Shown piece after piece: positions 18,282-26,646 of a stretch of DNA of 64,000 nt. How positions within the stretch are numbered: the stretch's first letter is position 1; each line of letters starts with the position of its first letter. The stretch comes from JANQSP01 sp965226095. Lineage in GTDB: Bacteria; Bdellovibrionota; Bdellovibrionia; Bdellovibrionales; UBA1609. The notes under the pieces were generated by a model that made no database searches, was not told where the DNA came from, and worked only from the letters and a program-made list of their open reading frames with translations. The translations under genes and the position numbers were made by a program. The stretch is taken from assembly GCA_965226095.1 (NCBI GenBank), contig OZ245336.1, forward strand, positions 62,001-126,000, given 5' to 3'.

Positions 18282-18399
18282 TTTATGATAACATTTCTCC
18301 CGGGCATATTTTATATATCGGAATTTTATTATAGAAACTATAATAACACAAAAATCGTCATGCCTGTATAATTGAAAACTCTTTTTGTTCATATAACTG

Positions 18400-18600
18400 A
18401 AAAACCCTGAAAAGCCCTCCAGCTGCTTTTCAGTTTATCAATATTTTGATCTTAGAATAAGGAAGACTTATCACTAAAAGCTCTTTAAGAGCTTTCAGCC
18501 TGCGAAAGTTTATCCCTGCGTAAAAAAAGTTTATCCCTGTGAAAACAGGGACAGAGGCAGGCATCTAGTTGACTGGATTCCTGTTTGCACAGGAATGACA
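18400..18600. repeat. Hairpin cluster and dispersed palindrome
   Basis: CTGAAAAG (18407-18414) pairs with CTTTTCAG (18426-18433). AAAGCTCTTTAAGAGCTTT lies near 18478. The palindrome ATTCCTGTTTGCACAGGAAT occupies 18577-18596. The first two resemble hairpins at 19813-19863, and the last belongs to the dispersed family also found at 21308 and 54478. No gene is supported between 18282 and 18621. Confidence 0.55.
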
Positions 18601-18621
18601 ACCTTAATCAGAAAAAACAAA

Positions 18622-19689
18622 TTATTTTAAATCAGATAAATTTGTAAAAATATCTTTCAACATATGATTTTCATTTTTTAGTTCTCTATAAATATTTTCT
18701 CCGTCTTTTTCTCCTAATTGCCGAAGTATTTGACAGGTGTGTTCTCCAGCTTGATCTAAAGAAAGAAACTTAGCTTGTTCTATCGATGGCATCGTTTGTT
18801 CTAAACGATGCACTCTTACATTTTTTCCTGAATTTTTTATTTGTGTACACAAAAAATCAGCAATTGAATGGTTAGCCTTTGACTGAACATCCATGGCCAG
18901 TTCTGCCAAACCGATTCCACCACACCATTGTAATATTCCACCACTGGCGCTTTGATTTAATACGACTTGTCCTGTTGGCGGCGGACAGGTACCTATAGAA
19001 ATAATTTCAACATTTTGATCTGTCTGCGAACAAGATATAGCTTCCATCACAGCAGTTAAAACGGGACTATTTGCCCATAAACTCCCATCCACAAAATCTT
19101 CATAAGTATGATGAGTTTCAGGCTTGGAAATATGAGCGATGGAAAATAACACAGGAGCCGAAGAAGTTGCCAAACAAACATCTGTTAATTTTCTGTTGTT
19201 ATCTGTGTTGTGACTTTTGTGTGGAGTTCTAAAAACCTGTGGAGAATGATCTTTAACATGTACAGCAGTGATACACAAAGCAATGTGTCTTTCATCATAA
19301 AGTTGTTCCATTGTTTTATTGCCAAATATACTTTGAAGCTCCTGAGTCAAAGATTTACTGGCACGAACAGCATTAGATGTATTTTTAAATACCCAAAGTA
19401 ACTGCTTAAGTCCTCCATCAGGAACAGGATGAGTAAATATTTTTTTTCCTTTTTTGGAATATAGCTCTATGATTTGCTTGATGGGCACTCCCATTGCCAA
19501 AATGCAGGCCAGAATCCCTCCTGTGCTGGTTCCCACTATCAGATCAAAAGCCTTTCCAATATCTTTATTTGCTTCATCATCTGATTGAGAAAAATATTTG
19601 ACAAGAGATTGAAGTACGGAGGCCGTATATAAGCCTCTCATGCCTCCACCATCCAGAGACAGAACTCTATAAGATTGATTTTCTTTCAT
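18622..19689 (-). CDS. Patatin-like phospholipase
   Basis: The 355-residue cytoplasmic-type protein has all patatin landmarks: the oxyanion loop DGGGMRGLYTA at residues 14-24, the nucleophile elbow GTSTGG (about residues 53-58) with the catalytic Ser, and the DGS motif in FVDGSLWANSP carrying the dyad Asp. Patatins hydrolyse membrane lipids. The form RVLSLDGGGMRG with a 350-residue length resembles bacterial effectors such as CapV of CBASS, but no cyclic-nucleotide synthase is adjacent, so that link is weak. There is no signal peptide. Host-directed lipase and stand-alone housekeeping lipase both remain possible. A 44-bp relic of another gene lies directly upstream. Confidence 0.9.
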   Translation of the reverse strand: MKENQSYRVLSLDGGGMRGLYTASVLQSLVKYFSQSDDEANKDIGKAFDLIVGTSTGGILACILAMGVPIKQIIELYSKKGKKIFTHPVPDGGLKQLLWVFKNTSNAVRASKSLTQELQSIFGNKTMEQLYDERHIALCITAVHVKDHSPQVFRTPHKSHNTDNNRKLTDVCLATSSAPVLFSIAHISKPETHHTYEDFVDGSLWANSPVLTAVMEAISCSQTDQNVEIISIGTCPPPTGQVVLNQSASGGILQWCGGIGLAELAMDVQSKANHSIADFLCTQIKNSGKNVRVHRLEQTMPSIEQAKFLSLDQAGEHTCQILRQLGEKDGENIYRELKNENHMLKDIFTNLSDLK

Positions 19690-19692
19690 ATT

Positions 19693-19736
19693 TATTAAGA
19701 AGTTTATTCTTCATCTTCTTCAAAAGCAACATTTTC
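19693..19736 (-). pseudogene. 3' relic of the acidic-tailed Sel1-like gene
   Basis: On the minus strand this reads GFLENVAFEEDEE and a stop, and matches 42 of 44 bases at 10332-10375, the end of the Sel1-like fragment. The rest of that gene is absent here, so it is a displaced tail, presumably left when the patatin region was inserted or duplicated. Confidence 0.55.
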
Positions 19737-19772
19737 TAAAAAACCTTTTCCATAAGATAAAAACCAAAAAAT

Positions 19773-19985
19773 AGTCGGGGAGACAAGATTTGCTTACTTC
19801 GTTCGTTCGCATCCCTGAAAAGTCCACAAGCGACTTTTCAGTTAACTGAAAGCTCTCTAAGAGCTTTCAGTGCGTAAGCTCCCCTCACGAACTCAGAAAA
19901 TCATCCAGATTTTCTGCCCTGTATTGAATACTCCACTTAGTCGTATTCAACACAGGTCGTTCGTTCCCTTCAAATACCTGTCCTG
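19773..19985. repeat. tRNA-Pro-end copy followed by hairpin series
   Basis: AGTCGGGGAGACAAGATTTG (19773-19792) is a near copy of the tRNA-Pro 3' end and shares the extension CTTACT with the copy at 17883. It is followed by hairpins CTGAAAAGTC/GACTTTTCAG, ACTGAAAGCTCT/AGAGCTTTCAGT, CAGAAAATC/GATTTTCTG and TTGAATAC/GTATTCAA. No gene is supported here. The arrangement looks like a composite intergenic repeat. Confidence 0.6.
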
Positions 19986-20025
19986 TCAAAAAAGTAGAGG
20001 ACTTAATAGTCCTCTACTTTTTTGA
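19986..20025 (-). terminator. Terminator of tRNA-Pro
   Basis: Perfect 18-bp arms (TCAAAAAAGTAGAGGACT and complement) surround a TAAT loop and directly abut the CCA end of tRNA-Pro. The A/T tracts flanking the GTAGAGGACT stem make it a rho-independent terminator, effective in both directions. Confidence 0.85.
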
Positions 20026-20102
20026 TGGTCGGGGAGACAGGATTTGAACCTGCGACCCTCTGCTCCCAAAGCAGATGCGCTACCAGACTGCGCTACTCCC
20101 CG
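20026..20102 (-). tRNA. tRNA-Pro (anticodon TGG)
   Basis: The 77-base gene on the minus strand has a 7-bp acceptor stem CGGGGAG/CTCCCCG, anticodon TGG in CTGCTTTGGGAGCAG, the T-loop GGTTCGAATCC and an encoded CCA. Its 3' end is copied at 17883 and, imperfectly, at 19773 and 59666. That makes it a likely past integration site. Confidence 0.95.
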
Positions 20103-20256
20103 CTCAATACAAGAATATATAATTTTACAAACATTGTCCGACACAATCAATACTAAGATACTGCTTTGCCAAAAAATTTGATTCTCTTTGGTTAGTATAA
20201 TAACATACTTTTTTCAATATAATAATGTAAACTCCCCCTGAATTTTAAAGGTTATT

Positions 20257-21279
20257 ATGCAAACCTCTTCTTTGAAAGATATAGAAAAAGCTTTTGAAAG
20301 AGTGAAAAACTTTGTTCATCACACACCAATTCTTTCTTCTGATCGTTTAAACAAAGCCCTTGGCCATAAACTCTATTTCAAAGGTGAACACCTTCAAAAG
20401 ATGGGTGCTTTCAAAGCCAGAGGAGCTTTTAATGCAGTCTCTTTACTAAAAGAACAAAATTTATTACAAAAAAAACTCATCACTTATAGTTCTGGAAATC
20501 ATTCCCAAGCTATGGCCTGGGTCGCTAAACAGTTTTCCATACCTATTGACATTTATATGACCTCCTCTACCTCCAAAGCCAAGGTACAATCAACCAAAGA
20601 TTGTGGTGCTCATGTAATTTTTAAGAATACACGACCTGAAATTGAAAAAGCTTACTTAGAAGCAGAATCAGAGGGAAACTTGATCTCATGTAATAATGAA
20701 TATGTCATCCAAGGCCAGGGAACTGCCTGCTATGAAGCCCTTAAAGAATTACAAAATGAAAATATATCCGCTGTGTTCGCTCCTCTTGGTGGCGGAAGTC
20801 TTCTGTCTGGGTCCATTATTGCTGCCAGAGGTTTAAATCCAAATATAAAAATTTTTGGAAGTGAACCTGTCATTGCTAACGACGGAGTTCGTAGTTTAAG
20901 AGAAGGTACAGTATTCAAATGGCCAGACTCCCCTCCCACTATCGCCGATGGAGTCAGATCACTTTCCATTACAAAAGCTGCTTGGCCTTATATAAAAACG
21001 ATAGATAAAATATTTGAAATTGAAGAAGAAGAAATTATTTATTGGACACAATGGGTTTCACATTTGCTTAAAGCACATATAGAACCAACAAGTGCCCTGG
21101 GTATGGGAGCTGCATTTAGATGGCTTGTGAATCAAAAAACACAACAATCAGTACTGATTATATTATCCGGTGGAAATTTCGATAGCACAACTGCACAAAA
21201 AATATGGGAAAAAGAATGGCTTACTCTTCATCCTTCAAAAAATGAACCAGAAGAGTTTTTAAACCAATTTAAAAACTAA
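20257..21279 (+). CDS. Threonine/serine dehydratase-like PLP enzyme
   Basis: The 340-residue fold-type II PLP enzyme deaminates threonine or serine, or racemises serine. It shows the lysine motif FKARGAFN, the phosphate-side SSGNHSQAMAW, and the glycine loop GGGSLLSG. No C-terminal ACT domain is present, so it is the short catabolic or serine-racemase-like type rather than biosynthetic IlvA. The ATG at 20257 follows AAAGG. It faces dprA tail to tail. Confidence 0.88.
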   Translation: MQTSSLKDIEKAFERVKNFVHHTPILSSDRLNKALGHKLYFKGEHLQKMGAFKARGAFNAVSLLKEQNLLQKKLITYSSGNHSQAMAWVAKQFSIPIDIYMTSSTSKAKVQSTKDCGAHVIFKNTRPEIEKAYLEAESEGNLISCNNEYVIQGQGTACYEALKELQNENISAVFAPLGGGSLLSGSIIAARGLNPNIKIFGSEPVIANDGVRSLREGTVFKWPDSPPTIADGVRSLSITKAAWPYIKTIDKIFEIEEEEIIYWTQWVSHLLKAHIEPTSALGMGAAFRWLVNQKTQQSVLIILSGGNFDSTTAQKIWEKEWLTLHPSKNEPEEFLNQFKN

Positions 21280-21297
21280 ATAGTCAAATTCTTTTTT

Positions 21298-22206
21298 TCA
21301 TAGGTGGATTCCCGCGTTCGCGGGAATGACGACTTTACAGGAATGATACAGAGTCTCTAGATCAATATTGTCCCTAATCATAAAAGCACCATCATTAATA
21401 AGATGTAAATTCCCCTGATAAATGGAATACAAAGAACTGCCGGGCAAAGTGCAAATTACCGCCCCCGAATGAAGAGCATAACGAGCTGTCACCATCGTAC
21501 CACTCCTCATTTCCGCCTGCATAATAAAAACCATGTTGGACATAAAAGCCAATACCCGATTCCTTATATGAAAATAAGATTTTCTCATAAAATCATCAGG
21601 AGCAAATACACTGAGTAAAGCCCCTCCACTGTCCAATATCGGAGAAGTCCACTTTCTTAAATCAGATGGATAATAATGTTTAATTCCACAAGGTAAAAAA
21701 CAAAGCGTAGGATTCCCGGAACTTAAACAGAGAGCATGTGCTTTCTGATCCACTCCTCTGGCTCCTCCACTCATTACACAAACTTTTTTCCGATTTAAAA
21801 ATTGGCTCAGATGAATATCCATCCATAGTAAAGTATCCTCGCTGGCCTTACGACTGCCTACAACAGAGAGTAGAAAATGATCCTTCCAACAAGCCTGTCC
21901 CTTCCAGGAAATAAGCGCCGGTGCTTGTTCACAATGCAAAAGAGCTTTTGGATAATCATCATGAAAAGGCCAGGTAGTTCTCACCTTCAGTTTTTCACAC
22001 TCTTTTTTATCCAGTTCTGCCTTTTTCCACCAACTTTTATTGATATGTAAAAACTGGAGAGTTTCAGGATGGGAAATATGAAACTGCAAGTCCTCTACCG
22101 ACCGAATATTGTTATCTTGCTGGCGAATATTTTTAAAATCCTCCAGCTTAACAATTTGTTTTTGCCAGCTTAAAAAAGCCAAGTACTCCAGCCATGAATT
22201 CATCAT
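21298..22206 (-). CDS. dprA: DNA processing protein DprA/Smf
   Basis: DprA protects incoming single-stranded DNA and loads RecA in natural transformation. The 302-residue protein has the Rossmann-like core VVGSRKASEDT, MSGGARGVDQKAHALCL and LPCGIKHYYP, then YFHIRNRVLAFMS and SGTMVTARYAL. It has no C-terminal winged helix. The last ten residues, VIPANAGIHL, are encoded by a dispersed palindrome at 21308-21327 that supplies the stop codon, so a mobile repeat seems to have replaced the original end. Confidence 0.9.
   Translation of the reverse strand: MMNSWLEYLAFLSWQKQIVKLEDFKNIRQQDNNIRSVEDLQFHISHPETLQFLHINKSWWKKAELDKKECEKLKVRTTWPFHDDYPKALLHCEQAPALISWKGQACWKDHFLLSVVGSRKASEDTLLWMDIHLSQFLNRKKVCVMSGGARGVDQKAHALCLSSGNPTLCFLPCGIKHYYPSDLRKWTSPILDSGGALLSVFAPDDFMRKSYFHIRNRVLAFMSNMVFIMQAEMRSGTMVTARYALHSGAVICTLPGSSLYSIYQGNLHLINDGAFMIRDNIDLETLYHSCKVVIPANAGIHL
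21308..21327. repeat. Dispersed palindrome (dRS3-like) within dprA 3' end
   Basis: ATTCCCGCGTTCGCGGGAAT is a perfect palindrome of the same form as the copies at 18577 and 54478, all flanked by TGGATTCC...GGAATGAC. Similar ATTCC(C/T)G...GGAAT repeats are dispersed in other genomes, for example Neisseria dRS3. Confidence 0.75.
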
Positions 22207-22248
22207 ACTGGTGCTGTATGCAAAAACTGTGCCACAATTTTTTGACTG

Positions 22249-22977
22249 TTAGGCACGCTGACATTTATAGATAAAACTGGCTCCAAAACAGAGACTTTTA
22301 TACTCACACTGTTTAAAACAACCCGTGTTTTTTATAATTTTAATCAATTCTTTTCGAGACGGAAAATTTTTTGAAGATTTTTGCAAATACTTATAGGCGG
22401 ATTTTTCCCCTGTTATCAAACCTCCGATGCAAGGCATAATCCAACGAAAATATACATAAAAGATCGGATACAGCAGAAAAAAAGGATGATTTCCGGTTTC
22501 TAAAACCATCACACTACCGCCTGGTTTAGTCACTCTGGCCATTTCCAACAGCGTTTGATTTAAAGATTCCGTATTTCTTAAACCATAAGCAATAGTACAC
22601 ACATCAAAACTGTGATCCGCAAAAGGCAATTCATTGATATCCGCTTTTAAAAACTTTATGCGAGTGGAATCATGCTTTGGAACTTGTTTGAGCATCTCCT
22701 CACAAAAATCCACACCGGTAATGTGCGCTTCCGATCCTAAATGAGCGGCGAACTCCAAAGCCAAAGCTCCTGTGCCTGTTGCACAATCCAACACTTTTCC
22801 ATTTCGAGGCGCTTCGCTCCAAGTCACTAGTTTTTTTCTCCATAAGGAATCCATCCCTAAAGTGATAAAGCGATTCGCTTTGTCATAATTCAAAGCTATG
22901 GAACTAAATATTTGTTTTATATTCTCGGATTTCGGACCGGACAAAGAAGTTTGTTGTGAGGGCTTTGCTTTCTTCAT
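22249..22977 (-). CDS. menG: Demethylmenaquinone methyltransferase
   Basis: This 242-residue SAM-dependent methyltransferase (UbiE/MenG) performs the last step of menaquinone synthesis. It shows IFSSIALNYDKANRFITLG, the SAM motif VLDCATGTGALALEF, TGVDFCEEML and the family segment CTIAYGLRN. With menF and menD nearby, menaquinone is the likely product. The start overlaps the DAHP synthase gene by 74 bp in another frame. The conserved N-terminal block requires a start upstream of it, so the overlap appears real. Confidence 0.92.
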   Translation of the reverse strand: MKKAKPSQQTSLSGPKSENIKQIFSSIALNYDKANRFITLGMDSLWRKKLVTWSEAPRNGKVLDCATGTGALALEFAAHLGSEAHITGVDFCEEMLKQVPKHDSTRIKFLKADINELPFADHSFDVCTIAYGLRNTESLNQTLLEMARVTKPGGSVMVLETGNHPFFLLYPIFYVYFRWIMPCIGGLITGEKSAYKYLQKSSKNFPSRKELIKIIKNTGCFKQCEYKSLCFGASFIYKCQRA

Positions 22978-23782
22978 TTTCTTCCAATGGTGGTTTTTCT
23001 AATAAGTTTCGATCAAATATTTTTAGCAGTTGTCTGACTTTTTTCATTAAAACACGAAAAGCTTCAAAGTTTAAGGCTTGCTGACCATCAGAAAGAGCCT
23101 TTTGTGGATCCGAATGAATTTCAACTAAAAGACCATCCAAACCACAAGACACACCAGCCAAAGCCATTGGGATCACCAGGTCTGCACGGCCCACTCCATG
23201 AGAAGGATCCAAAATCACTGGCCAACCACTTTCTTTTTGAGCCACTAAAGCACCTGACAAATCCACAGTATTTCTGGTGCTGGTCTCAAAAGTGCGAATA
23301 CCCCTTTCACATAAAATGATATGTTCATTTCCCCCCTGAACAAGATACTCCGCCGCCAATAACCACTCTTTAACAGTAGCTGAAAAAGCTCTTTTTAATA
23401 CCACCGGTTTTTTTACTTTTCCCAATTCCTTTAAAAGTTCGTAATTGTACATGTTGCGAGTACCCACTTGAAAAAAATCTACAGTATTAAGCAAAGTCGA
23501 CATCTGCCGTGGATCCGTAATCTCGGAAACCACTTTTAAACCATATTTTTTTTTCATGGATATAATCAAATCAATAGCCGCTTCCCCCAAACCCTGAAAA
23601 CTGTCCGGATGAGTGCGCAGTTTATAAATTCCCCCTCTCATAAAAGGAAGCTTTTCTGCCTGAAGAATTTGAGCTGTGGATTCCATCTGTTGAGCACTCT
23701 CTATAGCACATGGCCCGGCAATGAGCATGAAATCCCGCTTAGGGAACTCAGATTTCTTTACAGAGCCATTATTTTGATTCAT
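22904..23782 (-). CDS. aroF: 3-deoxy-7-phosphoheptulonate synthase (DAHP synthase, class I-beta)
   Basis: This is the first enzyme of the shikimate pathway, condensing PEP and erythrose-4-phosphate. The 292-residue protein has LIAGPCAIESAQQM, MRGGIYKLRTHPDSFQGLG, QVGTRNMYNYELL, KPVVLKRAF, CERGIRTFE and LDPSHGVGRADLV. There is no N-terminal ACT or chorismate-mutase domain. The catalytic domain ends near residue 260 and is followed by an unusual charged tail of about 35 residues that overlaps menG. It supplies chorismate for the menF/menD genes, which are transcribed divergently from a 54-bp gap. Confidence 0.92.
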   Translation of the reverse strand: MNQNNGSVKKSEFPKRDFMLIAGPCAIESAQQMESTAQILQAEKLPFMRGGIYKLRTHPDSFQGLGEAAIDLIISMKKKYGLKVVSEITDPRQMSTLLNTVDFFQVGTRNMYNYELLKELGKVKKPVVLKRAFSATVKEWLLAAEYLVQGGNEHIILCERGIRTFETSTRNTVDLSGALVAQKESGWPVILDPSHGVGRADLVIPMALAGVSCGLDGLLVEIHSDPQKALSDGQQALNFEAFRVLMKKVRQLLKIFDRNLLEKPPLEENEESKALTTNFFVRSEIREYKTNI

Positions 23783-23836
23783 TATTTTAAAGCTCTTTCG
23801 TTAAAAAACTGTTATAAAAAATAAAAAAAGAATACT

Positions 23837-24895
23837 ATGAAAAAAACAACAGCTATAGATAAAAGTCAATGGACCAAAGAAGGTTTTGTGTTTCAATTGG
23901 CAAAAGATAAGTATTTATTAGGTTCTGGTCCTTTTCACCGAGTTGCATCCCCTGCACCTCATACCTGGTCACTCTTTCATCCTTCTTTTTTTGCTTCAGA
24001 AAAACTAGTTTGGTTTCATCCGGCTGAGACACAAATATATTCCAGAAAAGAATTGAAAACTTTTTTAAAAAACTGTTTGCCCACACAGAATACATTCCTT
24101 CAGCCGGCTGAATGGAAATGGACAAACCCTCGTTTGCAGGATTTTAAAAACTTTTTTTTCGAAGCACAGAAAAAGATTCAACAAAGCAAACTCCAAAAGG
24201 TCGTGCCAGTTCTATTTGAAACCAGCTCCTATAAGTTACAACCAATGGATATTGTAATTCTACTAAATCGCCTTATCTCTTTCCAGAAAGGTTGGGCTTA
24301 CGCCTTATGGAGAAAAAAACACGCTATTATTGGAAACAGCCCTGAACACCTTTTTCAAAAACAAGGTTTCAAAGTACAAACCATGGCTTTGGCCGGCACA
24401 GCTAAAAATAAAAATCATAATTTAATGAAAGATGAAAAAGAAAAATGGGAGCATCTCCTGGTGGTAGAAGATATTAAATCAGTCCTGGAAAAATATGGTC
24501 GTCTGAAAATAGATAAAACTAAAATCTATTCCATTGGAAAGATCCAACATTTGCGAACAAACATACAACTGAATTTAAAAAAACATCTGTCTTTTGAAAA
24601 ACTCTGTCGACTTTTACATCCCACAGCGGCTGTCGGTGGTGTCCCTAGAAAAACTGCTTTAAGTATGCTGAAAAATTTTCATAAAAAAAACACCCCTCGT
24701 TATTTCTATGCAGCTCCCTTCGGAGTATGCAAAGGAGATAAAGGTTTATGTCTAGTGAGTCTGCGAAATATGCAGTTTATCAAAGATAAAGTATTTTTAG
24801 GCTCCGGGGGTGGTTTGGTCAAAGGAAGCAAATGGAAACAAGAATGGAATGAATTAAAATTGAAAAGACAATTTATAAAAAATATTTTATGGTAA
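23837..24895 (+). CDS. menF: Isochorismate synthase
   Basis: The 352-residue chorismate-binding enzyme converts chorismate to isochorismate, the entry to menaquinone. It has the family segments MALAGTAKN, LHPTAAVGGVPR and GSGGGLVKGSKWKQEW. The adjacent menD, overlapping by 7 bp, settles the choice of MenF over anthranilate or aminodeoxychorismate synthase. It starts 54 bp from the divergent aroF. Confidence 0.9.
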   Translation: MKKTTAIDKSQWTKEGFVFQLAKDKYLLGSGPFHRVASPAPHTWSLFHPSFFASEKLVWFHPAETQIYSRKELKTFLKNCLPTQNTFLQPAEWKWTNPRLQDFKNFFFEAQKKIQQSKLQKVVPVLFETSSYKLQPMDIVILLNRLISFQKGWAYALWRKKHAIIGNSPEHLFQKQGFKVQTMALAGTAKNKNHNLMKDEKEKWEHLLVVEDIKSVLEKYGRLKIDKTKIYSIGKIQHLRTNIQLNLKKHLSFEKLCRLLHPTAAVGGVPRKTALSMLKNFHKKNTPRYFYAAPFGVCKGDKGLCLVSLRNMQFIKDKVFLGSGGGLVKGSKWKQEWNELKLKRQFIKNILW

Positions 24896-26493
24896 TTAAA
24901 ATTATGAATATTGAAATGGCTGAAAAGATTATATCCACATTAGTGGAGCAACATCAGGTGCAAACTTTTTGTGTTTGCCCGGGAGGACGAAATGCTCCTT
25001 TTGTATCTGTACTTTCTTATGCAAAAGGACTGCAAGTGTTTTCCTTCTTTGAAGAACGATCTGCCGGTTTTTTTGCCCTCGGTCAGTATAAACAAAATAA
25101 AAAACCTTGTGCCGTACTCACCACCTCCGGCACGGCCGTCGCTGAAGTTTTACCTGCCGTTATAGAAGCTTACTACTCTCACCTGCCTTTAATAGTTATA
25201 AGTGCTGATCGCCCTTCAAGCTATAGAGGAAGTGGAGCCCCTCAAGCCATACAACAACCAGGAATATTTTCTCATTATGTAAAACATAGCTGGGATTTGG
25301 AAAAAACACTGAATTTTGATTTTTCTGATTGGGATCAAATGACTCCATCCCATATCAATGTCTGCTTTGATGAACCATTGATAGATAAGGAAATAAAAAA
25401 ATCATTGGATTTTTCTAATCACAATTTTAGTTCCTCTAAAAACACACCTTCTTGTGTTACCAACACAACTTCACTATCTGATCAAGAACAAATAATAAAA
25501 AACTTTTTCTTAGAAACGAAAAAACCAGTGGTTATCTTATCTGAATTACAAGAATCCTTTAAAGAGCCTATACAAAAAATACTTTTAGAAAAAAAATGGC
25601 CATTTTATGCAGAAGCCTCTTCCGGATTAAGAGAATCAAAAATACTTTCTCAATTAATCATAAAATCAGGAGATAATTATTTACAGGAACTGGCAAATAC
25701 CAAGAAAATAGATGGTGTGATTTCTATAGGACGAAGACCTTGTACTCGTTTTTTTAGAGACCTTGAAAACACTTATTCTCATTTACCGGTTTTATCAATT
25801 AGCGACCAACAGTATTCTGGGTTAAGTCGTATTTCTTCAGCGGTGGGTTTTGAAGTTTTTTTGAAAAATTTTTCCAAAACTAAAATAAATAATGAACTAA
25901 CAATTATAGAAAAAGATAGAAAATATTTTTCACACTTAAATAAACTCATACTCCAATACCCTCTCAGTGAAGTGAGTTTGATTCATGAATTATCCAAAAT
26001 CATTTCTAAAAACTCCATGGTGTTTTTAGGAAATAGTCTGCCTATCAGAGAATGGAATCTATCAGCTGACTATCAGGATAAAAAAATTAAATACCAGGCC
26101 AACAGAGGCGCCAATGGTATTGATGGACTGATCTCCACTTTTTTAGGTGCTTGTGAAAAAAATCGGGAGAATTGGTGTCTGTTGGGGGATTTAAGTTGTC
26201 TGTATGACTTACAGGGGCCATGGATTTTAAAACAAATGAATTCTAATATCCGGTGTTTTTTTGTTGTTATAAATAATCAGGGGGGACAAATTTTTTCGCC
26301 TTTATTTAAAGAAAATATCTTTTTAAATGAACATCAACTTAATTTTAAATCATGGGCTGAATTTTGGAACTTGAATTATTACTGTATTAGTGAATGGACG
26401 AGAAAAATCACATTGTCATCACCAGCAGTTATTGAATTAAAACCGGATCCCGTGCAATCAAAACAATTCAATCAGGCTTATCAAGCTCTCTGA
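24889..26493 (+). CDS. menD: SEPHCHC synthase MenD
   Basis: This thiamine-diphosphate enzyme joins 2-oxoglutarate to isochorismate in menaquinone synthesis. The 534-residue protein has the N-terminal FCVCPGGRNAPF, FEERSAGFFALG, TTSGTAVAEVLPAVIEA and ADRP, and in the C-terminal part GANGIDGLIST, GDLSCLYDL and NNQGGQIFSPL. Its start overlaps menF by 7 bp. An ATG five codons later (24904) is also possible. The remaining men genes are not in the window. Confidence 0.94.
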   Translation: MVIKIMNIEMAEKIISTLVEQHQVQTFCVCPGGRNAPFVSVLSYAKGLQVFSFFEERSAGFFALGQYKQNKKPCAVLTTSGTAVAEVLPAVIEAYYSHLPLIVISADRPSSYRGSGAPQAIQQPGIFSHYVKHSWDLEKTLNFDFSDWDQMTPSHINVCFDEPLIDKEIKKSLDFSNHNFSSSKNTPSCVTNTTSLSDQEQIIKNFFLETKKPVVILSELQESFKEPIQKILLEKKWPFYAEASSGLRESKILSQLIIKSGDNYLQELANTKKIDGVISIGRRPCTRFFRDLENTYSHLPVLSISDQQYSGLSRISSAVGFEVFLKNFSKTKINNELTIIEKDRKYFSHLNKLILQYPLSEVSLIHELSKIISKNSMVFLGNSLPIREWNLSADYQDKKIKYQANRGANGIDGLISTFLGACEKNRENWCLLGDLSCLYDLQGPWILKQMNSNIRCFFVVINNQGGQIFSPLFKENIFLNEHQLNFKSWAEFWNLNYYCISEWTRKITLSSPAVIELKPDPVQSKQFNQAYQAL

Positions 26494-26546
26494 TCAAAAA
26501 TGGAAACTTTGGTATTTAGTTGGGTGTAATATGTTTTAAAAAACCC

Positions 26547-26559
26547 TGTAATTTTTACA
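26547..26559. promoter_or_regulatory. Palindrome TGTAATTTTTACA, candidate operator
   Basis: TGTAA-TTT-TTACA lies 87 bp before the start codon of the secreted repeat gene at 26647. The identical 13-mer lies 86 bp before the next gene's start (29088-29100), and a one-base variant lies upstream of the Sel1 protease (6950-6962). Confidence 0.55.
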
Positions 26560-26646
26560 CAGTACGGATGTTTATCTATTTAAATACAAGCTGATTTGAT
26601 AGAGTGCAGGCACTTTAAAAATCATTTCTTAAAATAGGGTTTAAGT

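Noticed and set aside
17940..18371. 143-codon plus-strand open frame
   Set aside because: No ribosome site or coherent domain. The minus strand of the same DNA encodes an ordered signal peptide and Cys-rich domain, which explains the region better.
18622..19689. Patatin as the effector of a CBASS operon
   Set aside because: The fold and motif resemble CapV, but there is no nucleotidyltransferase or other CBASS gene next to it. Its neighbours are tRNA-Pro, relics and repeats.
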